Shown here piece after piece: positions 1 to 7,717 of a DNA stretch of 64,000 nt (the first letter of the stretch is position 1; each line of letters opens with the position of its first letter). The translations under genes were made by a program, and so were the position numbers. The stretch is from Micromonospora sp. CCTCC AA 2012012. GTDB lineage: Bacteria > Actinomycetota > Actinomycetes > Mycobacteriales > Micromonosporaceae. The notes beneath the pieces are model-generated. The model had not been told where the DNA came from, made no database searches, and saw nothing but the letters and a program-made list of their open reading frames with translations. The stretch spans positions 5,518,001 through 5,582,000 of the forward strand of contig NZ_CP159342.1 in NCBI RefSeq assembly GCF_040499845.1, written 5' to 3'.

Positions 1-1
1 G

Positions 2-118
2 CTTGGAATGTTAGCGCCTGCCGTCAATGCGACTGATGGTAATGGTAGAACTAATTCCTACTATACTGGTCCAATTTCGATCTTTGTCCGTATTGGACGC
101 GCCGCAGGGCGGTACTGA
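2..118 (+). CDS. 3' end of a possible unidentified protein (partial)
   Basis: An open frame enters from the left edge and ends at a TGA at 116-118, giving a tail of 38 residues that ends IGRAAGRY. No family is recognisable. The base composition is clearly more AT-rich than the rest of the window, so this may be foreign DNA or simply noncoding sequence that happens to be open. Only sequence to the left could decide. Confidence 0.2.
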   Translation, partial: LGMLAPAVNATDGNGRTNSYYTGPISIFVRIGRAAGRY

Positions 119-162
119 GTCCGGCCCTGCTAGTTGCGCAGAATGATGACGCATGACTTGAC

Positions 163-858
163 TCACAACGTTGCACGCTCTACTAGCAAGTTGGCCACTA
201 TATCCATACCGGTTATTACCTGAGTCGCTCCAGCGGCGCGAAACGCGGCTACCTTAGCTGCCCGATTCGCATACCCAATGACTTGTACTCCGGCCGCTTG
301 GCCCGCCTCAATGTCCGACAACGAGTCGCCAATTAGGACGCATTGGCCCGGAGCTGCGCTAAGAGCGCGGACGGCATTCAGGACAGGCTCAGGGTTGGGC
401 TTCATGCGCGTAGGCTCGGCATAAGGACGTCCAACGATCGGTGAGATGTACGCAGCAAGTCGGTGCTTTTTCAGATAGGCGGTGACAGCATCAGCAGAGT
501 TGTTGCTAACGACTGCCACGGCGACACCCAGTTGCCATGCCGCGACGATTACTTCTCGGCCATATGGCGTAGGCTGCGCTGTCTCGGCGGCTTGGCGTTC
601 GGCAGCGCAGAGCGCGTCCTCAATAGCCCTTGTGTCGCCTTGGTTCCCAGTCGCCCCGGTGCGGCGCAGCACCTCAAGTGGGTCCTGCTCGCTGGCGAGG
701 CCGGGCGGCACGTCGACTCCTCGCCGCCGGAGCACGTTGACCAGTTCGCCGGCAACCTGCGGCGCCGGGTGTCCGGCGAAGATACTGCACACCGGGCCGT
801 CGAAGTCGAGCAGCACCGCTCGGACTCCACCGAGCAGGCGGCCGAGGTCGGCGCTCAT
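163..858 (-). CDS. HAD-superfamily hydrolase (phosphoglycolate phosphatase-like)
   Basis: This 231-residue protein is a cytoplasmic phosphatase of the haloacid dehalogenase superfamily. Motif I is LDFDGPVC, with the nucleophile Asp18 and the acid/base Asp20. Motif II is VSNNS near residue 117, the motif III lysine lies in RMKPNPEP near 152, and motif IV is GDSLSD near 177, so the catalytic set is complete. The substrate cannot be told from sequence. The start codon overlaps the stop of the upstream GntR gene by 4 bp, so the two are translationally coupled and the enzyme is probably co-regulated with, or makes a signal for, that regulator. Base composition is less GC-rich than the chromosome, in line with carriage on a mobile element. 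Residue 22 is Pro where Thr or Val is more usual after DxDG. Confidence 0.85.
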   Translation of the reverse strand: MSADLGRLLGGVRAVLLDFDGPVCSIFAGHPAPQVAGELVNVLRRRGVDVPPGLASEQDPLEVLRRTGATGNQGDTRAIEDALCAAERQAAETAQPTPYGREVIVAAWQLGVAVAVVSNNSADAVTAYLKKHRLAAYISPIVGRPYAEPTRMKPNPEPVLNAVRALSAAPGQCVLIGDSLSDIEAGQAAGVQVIGYANRAAKVAAFRAAGATQVITGMDIVANLLVERATL

Positions 859-1748
859 CCGTCATACCGGTAGGCGATGGTCGACCACACCGAGTCGAAC
901 CACTGGCGGGACGCCTCCACGAACTGCGTGCCGTGCGAGGTGTCGTCGTCGGTCACCGCGTAGTGGAACAGCGGCACGTCCTTGCCCATCAGGTCGTAGA
1001 TCGCCATGGGCTCGCCCTTGATCGAGACGGTGCGCTCAATGACCGGGTAGAAGCCGTAGAAGACTTCTTCGCCGTTCAGGATGTAGAGCTTGAACAGGGG
1101 CGATGCTCGATGCATCCGCACCTCCACCGTGGTTGAGCGGATCAGACCAAGGTCGCCCAACTCGGCTACCTGGTCGATGATCCCGTCTGCCGCCCGGCGC
1201 GTAATGCGCTCGGCCCGCTCTCGCACCGCTGGATCGTCCGCCTGAGTCTCGGCCCGAGCGGGCAGCGCCATGGGCACTGTCATGTCGGAGATCAGGACCC
1301 GCACCGCGATCGTCTCCGGCGCGAGCCTGCCTACCCGCACCTTGTCGAGCGCTTCAGCGAGAGCGTCTCGCAGCGTCTCGCCTGAGAATCCGGCGAAGTC
1401 GATGGTGACGTGCGGCCTCTCGAATGAGGCTTCGATGTGTGGCCGCAGTTCCACGGCACGCTGGGTCTGCGCGCGGACGAACGCTCCGCTGCCCTGCCGG
1501 GACACGATCAGCCGCTCTGCCCGGAGCAGGTCCAAGGCTCGCTTGACCGTCTCTCGCGCCACGCCGTAGCGGGCGGCTAGGTCTGGTTGCGACGGCAGTT
1601 TGTCGCCGGGGGCGAGCCGGCGCGTGAGGATGGCGGCCCGCAGCTTGTTCGCGATCTGCTGCGAGGCCTGTTTGGGGTCGTCGGGGTCCAGCTTGCCGAG
1701 GAAGTCAAGGTTCTCGCTCACCGGATCACGGTAGCGCTGACTAGCCAA
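855..1748 (-). CDS. GntR-family transcriptional regulator of the integrative element
   Basis: This 297-residue regulator has an N-terminal winged helix of the GntR type at about residues 28-98, including PSQPDLAARYGVARETVKRA and the wing sequence SRQGSGAFV. The roughly 190-residue C-terminal part does not match the usual FCD or UTRA effector domains that I can recognise. The longest frame starts at TTG 1748, inside an operator-like repeat; a GTG at 1721 is an alternative, and neither has a clear Shine-Dalgarno. AICEs often encode a GntR-type repressor that controls replication and transfer, and the divergent plus-strand operon beginning at 2131 is the obvious target. Autoregulation is inferred from the repeats at 1737-1841. 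The HAD gene follows with an ATGA overlap. Confidence 0.85.
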   Translation of the reverse strand: MASQRYRDPVSENLDFLGKLDPDDPKQASQQIANKLRAAILTRRLAPGDKLPSQPDLAARYGVARETVKRALDLLRAERLIVSRQGSGAFVRAQTQRAVELRPHIEASFERPHVTIDFAGFSGETLRDALAEALDKVRVGRLAPETIAVRVLISDMTVPMALPARAETQADDPAVRERAERITRRAADGIIDQVAELGDLGLIRSTTVEVRMHRASPLFKLYILNGEEVFYGFYPVIERTVSIKGEPMAIYDLMGKDVPLFHYAVTDDDTSHGTQFVEASRQWFDSVWSTIAYRYDG

Positions 1749-1841
1749 GTTGGGAAAGTTCGCTGCGCCCTCTTGACCTGACTAGCCAAGCCGGCTTACG
1801 TTCGGCTTGTTGCACCTGACTAGCCAGGTGCAACAAGCCGA
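1737..1841. promoter_or_regulatory. operator array: three CTGACTAGCCA repeats, the last inside a 40-bp palindrome
   Basis: The 11-mer CTGACTAGCCA occurs at 1737-1747, 1778-1788 and 1816-1826, at spacings of 41 and 38 bp, about four helical turns. The third copy is the centre of a near-perfect palindrome with 17-bp arms (1802-1818 and 1825-1841) around the core ACTAGC. The first copy overlaps the TTG start of the GntR gene. This is seen directly; binding by the GntR protein is inferred from position between it and the divergent operon. Confidence 0.7.
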
Positions 1842-2130
1842 GCGGAAGCCGGGGAAGGTAGCGCCTGCGCTGCGCGCCCACGGGCCGGTCGTGTGGTCGT
1901 TCATTCAGAACTTCACAGCAGAAGCGCCGCGTGGATCCGTCTGCGGCATCCCTGCCTTGAGCCACACGGTGGCCGACCCCGGTAGATCCCGGGCGAGCAG
2001 GGCGAGCGGGCCGGATCTCGGCACGCGGCTTCGGCTTCTGCAACTTGCACAAAACGTCCTGGGACTGGCTGTCCGTATGACTCGAAGACACGGCAGCCTT
2101 CCCAATTCATCGACTCCCCCGGAGGTATCC
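1749..2130. other. 382-bp regulatory gap between divergent element transcripts
   Basis: There is no convincing gene here. The left third holds the operator repeats. The rest has no clear repeat, and I could not assign a promoter with good -35/-10 spacing, although the plus-strand operon that begins at 2131 should be driven from here. A GGAGG ribosome binding site at 2121-2125 precedes the GTG at 2131. Confidence 0.5.
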
Positions 2131-2376
2131 GTGAGACAGCACCTCGCCCCCGTCACGACCGAGCCGACCGCCGCCGATCTGGCCGCGATCGAGGCGGAGT
2201 GGCCGCTGATCGCCGCCGAGCTGGACATGCTCGACGCCGAAATCACCCTGCTCTACGCCGAGGACCACGGCGGCCCGACCGCCCTGGACTGGCGCAGGTT
2301 GCGCCGGGCCGAGGCCCGCGTCACCCGCGCCGCCGCCGACCTGACCACCCGCACCACCCCGGGCCGCGCGGCCTGA
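2131..2376 (+). CDS. DUF6284-like small protein, first gene of the transfer operon
   Basis: This 81-residue acidic helical protein contains the stretch DLAAIEAEWPLIAAELDMLD and the motif LDWRRLRRAEARV. It resembles the DUF6284 family that I associate with actinomycete integrative elements; that match is from memory. A GGAGGT 5 bp upstream fixes the GTG start at 2131, although the frame stays open further upstream. The stop overlaps the next ATG (TGATG). Function is unknown; position at the head of the operon suggests a role in element maintenance or transfer. Confidence 0.7.
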   Translation: MRQHLAPVTTEPTAADLAAIEAEWPLIAAELDMLDAEITLLYAEDHGGPTALDWRRLRRAEARVTRAAADLTTRTTPGRAA

Positions 2377-2750
2377 TGTCCCGCATCCGCACCGCCTACT
2401 TCGATCCGGCCGGCGCGCGGTACGGCATCCCCACCTACTTGTGGCGAGGTGCCCCACCCGGCTACGCCACCCGCCGCCAACTGACCGCCGCCGGTCTACG
2501 CCCCGGCGGTCAGCCGGTCGCCGCTCAGATCCTCTGGTCCGGCGTCGGCGGTACCCGCGCCGCCTACCTCTACCGGGTCGACCTCGCCGCGCCGAAGCGC
2601 ACCGCCACCCCGGCGCAGCGGGCCGCGATCGGCAAGGCGCTCACGGCCCGGCGGACATGCCCGACGTGCGGCACTGTCCGGTCCTACTTCATCCCGCGCT
2701 CGCTGGGCGAATGCCTCGCGTGCGCCTTTCCTCAGGAGGACGCAGCATGA
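2376..2750 (+). CDS. RRQRL-type zinc-binding protein
   Basis: The 124-residue product has an N-terminal part with TRRQLTAAGLRPGG and a C-terminal treble-CxxC-like zinc ribbon: CPTCG near residue 90 and CLAC near residue 114. It resembles the RRQRL motif-containing zinc-binding proteins carried by Streptomyces and Micromonospora integrative elements, here with RRQL in place of RRQRL. No enzymatic function is known. It is translationally coupled at both ends: the ATG overlaps the preceding stop, and its own stop overlaps the next ATG. Confidence 0.75.
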   Translation: MSRIRTAYFDPAGARYGIPTYLWRGAPPGYATRRQLTAAGLRPGGQPVAAQILWSGVGGTRAAYLYRVDLAAPKRTATPAQRAAIGKALTARRTCPTCGTVRSYFIPRSLGECLACAFPQEDAA

Positions 2751-3745
2751 CCGCCCCCACCCTGAACGGCACCAAGTACCCCCAGCCCATTGAGGAGCTG
2801 TTGCCCGCCGCCCGGAAGCTCACCGAGGAGTTGGGCGAGGTGCCCTCGCGGAACCGGCTGATGCAGACCTTCCGCATCGGTGCCCCGAAGGCGAGTGAAC
2901 TGCGGAATCTGCTGACCGAGGAGGCCGTACACCGCGACCTCGACGAGGCTTTCGACCGCACGGGCACTGACGAGGAGCCGCCGGCCGACCCGTGGCTGTA
3001 CGCCGAGCCGATCGGCCCGGACCCCGCGCCTCTGCTGCACCCGCCGTCGGTGCCGCTCGATCCGTCCGAGTACACAGCCCGGACCGTGCCGGCCCCGGTG
3101 GTGCCCGAGCCGGACCGGGCGGCCGACCGCGCCGAGACGCTGCGCACGGTGATGGCGCTGCGGGGGTCGTTCCTTACGCCCCGGACGGACCCGGCGGACA
3201 CCCGGCCCGAGAACGTGACCGAGCCGGACCCGACGCCCGCCCCGGCGGTCCCGGCCGCAGAGCCGGTCGAGCAGGTAACGACGGTCGGTCACCCGGATAC
3301 GCCTACCCCGCCGACGCCGTCCCGCCGGGCGGTGGCGTGGCCGGTGATGCTGCTGGCGCTGCCGGCGTTCGTGGCGATCTGGTCCGGGTGGGTCGGCCTC
3401 GGCGGACTCACCGGGTTCGGCATCGTCCATCCGCTACCCGGCATCGTCGACGGGTTCTCCATCAACTCGGCGATCACCCTGCCGATCGGGGTCGAGACGT
3501 ACGGCGCGTACGCGCTCTACGTGTGGCTGTCCGGCCGCGTGCCCGCTCCGGCGCTGCGGTTCGCCAAGTGGTCCGCCCTCGGCTCCCTCATCGTCGGCGC
3601 GCTCGGTCAGGTCGCCTACCACCTCCTGGTCGCCGCCGGCATCGACTCGGCCCCCTGGTGGATCACCACCGCCGTCGCCTGCCTGCCCGTGGCGGTGCTC
3701 GGCATGGGCGCCGCACTCGCGCACCTCGTCCGCACGCACGACTAG
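2747..3745 (+). CDS. Spd-like membrane protein with N-terminal DNA-binding-like region (DUF2637-like)
   Basis: The ATG at 2747 lies within the stop of the preceding gene, giving 332 residues. The first 60 residues (EELLPAARKLTEELGEVPSR, then RIGAPKASELRNLL) look like a small helix-turn-helix. A Pro- and Glu-rich linker runs to about residue 190, followed by about four hydrophobic segments starting with AWPVMLLALPAFVAIW. This architecture is common in the spread/transfer operons of actinomycete elements, where such proteins are thought to help plasmid spread within mycelium at the membrane. The DUF2637 resemblance is from memory. A 13-bp stem hairpin follows the gene. Confidence 0.7.
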   Translation: MTAPTLNGTKYPQPIEELLPAARKLTEELGEVPSRNRLMQTFRIGAPKASELRNLLTEEAVHRDLDEAFDRTGTDEEPPADPWLYAEPIGPDPAPLLHPPSVPLDPSEYTARTVPAPVVPEPDRAADRAETLRTVMALRGSFLTPRTDPADTRPENVTEPDPTPAPAVPAAEPVEQVTTVGHPDTPTPPTPSRRAVAWPVMLLALPAFVAIWSGWVGLGGLTGFGIVHPLPGIVDGFSINSAITLPIGVETYGAYALYVWLSGRVPAPALRFAKWSALGSLIVGALGQVAYHLLVAAGIDSAPWWITTAVACLPVAVLGMGAALAHLVRTHD

Positions 3746-3750
3746 CTAGC

Positions 3751-3796
3751 CCGGCGGCGCGGCCCATCGGCCTGGAAACCAGCGCCGCGCCGCCGG
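3751..3796 (+). repeat. intergenic hairpin repeat, copy 1
   Basis: A perfect 13-bp stem (CCGGCGGCGCGGC at 3751-3763, its complement at 3784-3796) encloses a 20-nt loop containing GGCCTGGAAACC and is followed by GCCCTC. A second copy with the identical stem lies at 4786-4830. It has no U tract, so it may be an RNA-processing or partial-termination signal within the operon. Confidence 0.65.
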
Positions 3797-3839
3797 CCCT
3801 CCACCCCTCAGCCCTCAACAGACTTCGGGAGAGACACCC

Positions 3840-4310
3840 ATGTTCGCAGCAGACCCCAGCGGCGTCCACGCCGCCACCTTCGCCGCCGTGTTCGCCGCCC
3901 TCTACGTCGCCCACCAGGTCGCCGACCACTGGGTACAAACCCAGCACCAAGCCGACTGCAAGGGCCTGCCCGGCTGGCCCGGCCGCATCGCCTGCGCCGC
4001 CCACGTCACCACCTACACCCTCACCGCCCTCGTCGCCCTAACCGTGCTGCTGCTGGCCACCGGGCTGCGGCTGGACCCGTGGGGCGTCGGCGTCGGGTTG
4101 ACCGTGTCGGCGGTGTCGCACTACATCGCCGACCGGCGCACCCCGCTCAAGCGGATCGCCGACGCGCTCGGCTCGGCCCGCTTCCACGCCCTCGGCACGC
4201 CCCGCCCCGGCCACGACGACAACCCCTCCCTCGGCACCGGCGCCTACGCCCTCGACCAGTCCTGGCACTACGGGTTCCTGTTCATCGCCGCCCTGTTCTG
4301 CGCGATCTGA
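3840..4310 (+). CDS. small integral membrane protein (DUF3307-like)
   Basis: A 156-residue protein with three to four hydrophobic helices. The N-terminal AAVFAALYVAHQVADHWVQT resembles DUF3307 membrane proteins, which have an HQ..DHW pattern, and the C terminus has LDQSWHYGFLFIAALF. ATG 3840 is preceded by a purine-rich GGGAGAGA at about 10 nt. It sits in the element's operon between the Spd-like protein and the TraB translocase, so a role at the membrane in DNA spread is plausible but inferred. Homologues are sometimes labelled transcriptional regulators in databases; nothing in the sequence supports that. Confidence 0.65.
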   Translation: MFAADPSGVHAATFAAVFAALYVAHQVADHWVQTQHQADCKGLPGWPGRIACAAHVTTYTLTALVALTVLLLATGLRLDPWGVGVGLTVSAVSHYIADRRTPLKRIADALGSARFHALGTPRPGHDDNPSLGTGAYALDQSWHYGFLFIAALFCAI

Positions 4311-4405
4311 CCACCCCCGCCCCCACCGGCCCGACCCCCACCGGCGGCCCGGTGGGGCGCGGAGGTTGCCAGACCCGTTGGCAGCCCGACAAGGAGGAAC
4401 ATCCC

Positions 4406-4624
4406 GTGGCGATCTCGTCCTGCAACCAGTGCGGCAAGGGCTTCCGCAGCGTGTCGATCGACGACACCGGCACCCTCGCGATCTGCACCGACGGGCACTA
4501 CAACTTCGACCCCACCACCGCCAGCAGCGGCGGCACGGTGAACACCGGCAGCGTCACGGTCACCGGGCAGTGCGCGATCGGCAACGGCGCGACCGCCATC
4601 GGCCGCCGGAAGGGCCGGAGGTGA
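4406..4624 (+). CDS. small zinc-ribbon-like protein
   Basis: The 72-residue product starts at a GTG preceded by a strong AAGGAGG. It opens with SSCNQCGKGFRS, one CxxC knuckle with a third Cys in AICTDGH that could complete a metal site, and then becomes Gly/Thr-rich, ending in a basic GRRKGRR. No family is recognised. It is one of several small Cys-pair proteins in this operon. Its stop overlaps the next ATG. Confidence 0.65.
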   Translation: MAISSCNQCGKGFRSVSIDDTGTLAICTDGHYNFDPTTASSGGTVNTGSVTVTGQCAIGNGATAIGRRKGRR

Positions 4625-4779
4625 TGGACAAGCCGACCGTCCCAAACACGATCAGCGACCGGCAGATGGCGGACCTGTCTCGCCGGGCGCAGAAGACCAA
4701 CCCGCAGATGTTCACCGCCAAGGCGATCCAGCAGCGATTGGCGTCCCAGGCCCAGCAGCGCAAGGCGAACCACAGCTGA
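4624..4779 (+). CDS. 51-residue hypothetical protein upstream of traB
   Basis: The ATG at 4624 overlaps the preceding stop (TGATG). The product is hydrophilic, predicted helical and basic, with DRQMADLSRRAQK and a Gln-rich C-terminal part. I recognise no family. The coupling with its neighbour and the following hairpin at 4786-4830 suggest that it is the last gene of this translational block before traB. Confidence 0.6.
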   Translation: MDKPTVPNTISDRQMADLSRRAQKTNPQMFTAKAIQQRLASQAQQRKANHS

Positions 4780-4785
4780 CCGCGC

Positions 4786-4830
4786 CCGGCGGCGCGGCCT
4801 ACGGCCTCGACAACCCGGCCGCGCCGCCGG
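4786..4830 (+). repeat. intergenic hairpin repeat, copy 2
   Basis: The same 13-bp stem as at 3751-3796 (4786-4798 and 4818-4830) with a 19-nt loop, again followed by GCCCTC. It lies between the 51-residue ORF and traB. Loop sequences differ slightly while the stems are identical, which points to a selected or recently copied structure. Confidence 0.65.
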
Positions 4831-4874
4831 CCCTCATCCCCAACCCTCACGGATCAGATGGAGGAACCCCCATC

Positions 4875-7043
4875 ATGACGTCCCCCCACGATGACGACCG
4901 TTTCGACTGGCACGCCGCCGAGCGTGACCTGACCGACCCGGCCGGCCCGGACGCCGAGGTGCTCGACCTCGACGCCGCCCGCGCCGCCCGCACCCCCGAC
5001 GGCGGGCCGATGCTGGTCGACTCGCTGGCCGCGCAGCGCTCCCCGCGGTTCACCCTCGACGGTGTCCGCGCCGGCCAGCGCCGCCCGATCCTGCCCGCGT
5101 GGCTGCGGTCCGGTGCCGAGCTGCGCGACGTGATGCGGTGGGCGGTGGGGCATCTGCTGCACACCGCCGCCTACCACGGCACCCGCCTGCCGAAGTACGC
5201 CGGCAAACTCGCGTTCCGCGCCCCGGCCGGTGCGGGCCGGCTGGTGTCGGGGGCGGTTCGGTGGCTGTTCGACTGGGAAGGCGAGCCGCACCGGCAGGCC
5301 ACCTCCCAGAGCAGGGACGGTGAGCTGTACCTGAAGCTGTCGCGGCAGCGGGACCGGCGGGTGCGATGGCGCGGCATCGTCGCCACCTTCACCCTCGCCG
5401 TCACCCTCGCCGGTGGCGTCGCGGTCGCCCTGGCCCCGTTGTGGGCGCGGTGGGCGGTGCTGGCGCTGCTGGTGACGCTCTGCGGGCTGCTCGGTCAGCC
5501 GGCCGACAAGCCGCTGCTCGACACCGCCGTGGTCGTGCCCCGCGTGGCGCGGCTGACCTCGGACGTGGTGGTGCGCGCCCTGGCCGTGCTCGGCATCTCC
5601 GGCATCACCCAGGCCATCGCCAAGCAGGGTCACCGGGCGATCGGCTTCACCGCCCCGATCGTGCGCGACGGCCCCGGCTGGCGGGCGGACATCGACCTCC
5701 CGCCCGGTGTGACGGCCGGGGACGTGATTGAGCGGCGGGACCGGCTCGCCGCCGGCCTCACCCGCCCCCTCGGCTGCGTCTGGCCCGAAGGGCAGCCGGA
5801 GGTGCATCCCGGCCGACTGCTGCTGTGGGTGGGCGATCAGGACATGGCCGCGACGAAGCCGGCTGTATGGCCGCTGCTCAAGGCGTCCGGCGGGTTCGAC
5901 CTCGGCCGGCCGGTGCCGTTCGGCACCGACCCGCGCGGCCGGATCATCTCCTTCGAGCTGCCGTACACGAACCTGCTGATCGGGTCGATTCCCGGCTACG
6001 GCAAGACCGCCGCCACTCAGGTGCCGATGCTGGCCGCCGCCCTCGACCCGTACGCGGAGTTGTGGTACTTCGACTTCAAGGGCACCGGCGGCCTCGACCC
6101 CCTGGAGAAGGTGTCGGCCCGGTACGCCTCGGGGCAGGACGACGACACCGCCGAGGAAGGGCTGTTGGCGTTGCGGGAGCTGCGCAAGGAATGCCAGCGC
6201 CGCGCCGCCATCATCAAGGGCCTGCCGAAGACGGTGTGCCCGGACAACAAGGTCACGCCGGAACTGGCCCGCCGCAAGAAGTTGGGCCTGCACTGGCTGG
6301 TCGTGGCCCTCGATGAGGTGCAGGAGCTGTTCTCCCACCCGGAGTTCGGCAAGGAAGCCGGCGAGCTGGCCGAGAAAATCATCAAGCTCGGCCGCGCCCT
6401 GGGCGTCATCCTCGTGGTCGCCACGCAGCGGCCGGACGCCAAGAGCCTCCCCACCGGTGTCAGCGCGAACGCGGGCACGCGGTTCTGCCTGCGGGTCATG
6501 GGCCAGATCGAAAACGACATGATCCTCGGCACCTCGGCCTACAAAAACGGCATCCGCGCCACGATGTTCGCCAAGAAAGACAAGGGCGTCGGCTACCTGG
6601 TCGGCGCGGCCGACGACGCGCAGATCGTCCGCACCTTCTACGTCGACGGACCGACCGCCGAAAAGATCACCGACCGGGCGCGCGCCCTACGCGAGGCGGC
6701 CGGCACCCTGACCGGGCACGCCATCGGCCAGGCAGCGCCGACCCCGGCGGCCCGCCGGGACACGCTGCTGGACGACATCCTCACCGTGGTCCCCGCGACC
6801 GAGCCGAAGGTGTGGGCCGAGACGCTGACCGAGCGCCTGGCCGACCTCAACCCCGAGGCATACGGGGACCTGACCCGCGACCAGCTCACCGCCGCGCTCA
6901 AGCCCTACGGGATCACCACGGGGCAGGTCTGGGGCACCGACCCGGCCACCGGCAAGGGCGCCAACCGGCGCGGCATCGACCGCGCCGACATCACCGACGC
7001 GGTCGCGGAACGTAACAAGCGGCGCGGAGACAAAGCCGCCTAA
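4875..7043 (+). CDS. traB: TraB-type FtsK/SpoIIIE DNA translocase (conjugal transfer)
   Basis: This 722-residue protein is the mobilisation motor of the element. In actinomycetes a single hexameric TraB moves double-stranded DNA between hyphae. Two hydrophobic segments lie at about residues 165-205 (WRGIVATFTLAVTL onward), placing it in the membrane. The FtsK/SpoIIIE ATPase follows, with Walker A GSIPGYGKTAA near residue 370 and Walker B VVALDEVQELF near 474, then the sensor-like VVATQRPDAKSLP. The C-terminal part after about residue 610 (the EAYGDLTRDQLTAALKPYGI region) may be a winged-helix clt-binding domain. ATG 4875 has GGAGGAACC upstream. It is followed by a CTAG-rich palindromic gap. 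Confidence 0.93.
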   Translation: MTSPHDDDRFDWHAAERDLTDPAGPDAEVLDLDAARAARTPDGGPMLVDSLAAQRSPRFTLDGVRAGQRRPILPAWLRSGAELRDVMRWAVGHLLHTAAYHGTRLPKYAGKLAFRAPAGAGRLVSGAVRWLFDWEGEPHRQATSQSRDGELYLKLSRQRDRRVRWRGIVATFTLAVTLAGGVAVALAPLWARWAVLALLVTLCGLLGQPADKPLLDTAVVVPRVARLTSDVVVRALAVLGISGITQAIAKQGHRAIGFTAPIVRDGPGWRADIDLPPGVTAGDVIERRDRLAAGLTRPLGCVWPEGQPEVHPGRLLLWVGDQDMAATKPAVWPLLKASGGFDLGRPVPFGTDPRGRIISFELPYTNLLIGSIPGYGKTAATQVPMLAAALDPYAELWYFDFKGTGGLDPLEKVSARYASGQDDDTAEEGLLALRELRKECQRRAAIIKGLPKTVCPDNKVTPELARRKKLGLHWLVVALDEVQELFSHPEFGKEAGELAEKIIKLGRALGVILVVATQRPDAKSLPTGVSANAGTRFCLRVMGQIENDMILGTSAYKNGIRATMFAKKDKGVGYLVGAADDAQIVRTFYVDGPTAEKITDRARALREAAGTLTGHAIGQAAPTPAARRDTLLDDILTVVPATEPKVWAETLTERLADLNPEAYGDLTRDQLTAALKPYGITTGQVWGTDPATGKGANRRGIDRADITDAVAERNKRRGDKAA

Positions 7044-7057
7044 CCCGGACAGCGTGT

Positions 7058-7111
7058 GGTCGCTAGGTCTAGCGGCACCCCCCGCTAGACCTAGCACCCC
7101 CGCTAGCGACC
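7058..7111. repeat. nested CTAG-containing inverted repeats downstream of traB
   Basis: GCTAGGTCTAGCGG at 7062-7075 is perfectly complementary to 7082-7095 with a 6-nt loop. GGTCGCTAG at 7058-7066 is also complementary to 7103-7111, so alternative structures are possible. CTAG is rare in high-GC genomes, yet it occurs five times here. It could be the traB terminator, an operator, or the clt transfer site that TraB proteins recognise near their gene; the choice is inference. Confidence 0.6.
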
Positions 7112-7190
7112 TATCCCAATCCTGGCCAGTGCCCTAGTTCCTAGTGGCGTCGACCGTCTGCACCCTCAAACCGGCTCGTGGAGGCGTTTC

Positions 7191-7430
7191 GTGACCACCA
7201 TCGCCCTGCTCGCTAGCCTCACCGTCCTTGGTTACGCACTGTGTTACCTGGTCGTGTGTGTTGCCTCGCCGTGGGGGCGCTGCCGCCGCTGCCACGGCCG
7301 CCGCTACCACCGCACGGCCATCGGCACCCGACGCGACTGCCGCCGCTGCGACGGCACCGGCATCCGCGTCCGCGCCGGCCGCCGGCTGCTCGACCACATC
7401 CGCGCTGAGTACCGCGACGGCCACCGATGA
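7191..7430 (+). CDS. small membrane-anchored DnaJ-type zinc-finger protein
   Basis: The 79-residue product has one N-terminal transmembrane segment (about residues 3-26), then two CxxC pairs, CRRCHG and CRRCDGTG. The second is close to the CxxCxGxG knuckle of the DnaJ zinc domain. GTG 7191 is preceded by GTGGAGG. The following gene starts inside its stop codon (ATGA). The function is unknown; small proteins of this kind are usual between tra and rep in actinomycete elements. Confidence 0.65.
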   Translation: MTTIALLASLTVLGYALCYLVVCVASPWGRCRRCHGRRYHRTAIGTRRDCRRCDGTGIRVRAGRRLLDHIRAEYRDGHR

Positions 7431-7717
7431 CCCGCCGACCGGAGCACCCTGCATGGTGCGGACGGGACCACCGCTGCAACCTCGGCGAGCATCGCTCCGA
7501 GGACATCGTGGTCGACGTCGCCGGCCGCGCCCGTGCCGTGCTGGTGCGGGTGCGGACCGGCGCCGGCCGGGAGCACGCCGAGGTGCGCGTCAGGGTCGCC
7601 CTCGCCCCCGGCGAGATAGCCGCCCGCCGCCAACTGGTCGGGCTGCTCGGCGACCTGCGCCAAGCCGTCACCCGCGCCGCCATCGCCGCCCGGCCGCGAC
7701 CCGGCAGGGCCGCGTGA
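7427..7717 (+). CDS. hypothetical protein (DUF6907-like N-terminus)
   Basis: The 96-residue protein begins with HPAWCGRDHRCNLGEH, a Cys/His cluster that resembles DUF6907 proteins of actinomycetes and their phages (from memory, not checked). The rest looks like a small beta-rich domain followed by an Arg/Ala-rich helix. It is translationally coupled upstream (ATGA) and downstream (TGATG). No function is assigned. Confidence 0.6.
   Translation: MTRRPEHPAWCGRDHRCNLGEHRSEDIVVDVAGRARAVLVRVRTGAGREHAEVRVRVALAPGEIAARRQLVGLLGDLRQAVTRAAIAARPRPGRAA

Noticed and set aside
1807..2130. N-terminal extension of the first plus-strand element gene
   Set aside because: The frame is open but the strong GGAGG 5 bp before GTG 2131 and the family-like start argue for the short form; the extension reads through the operator palindrome.
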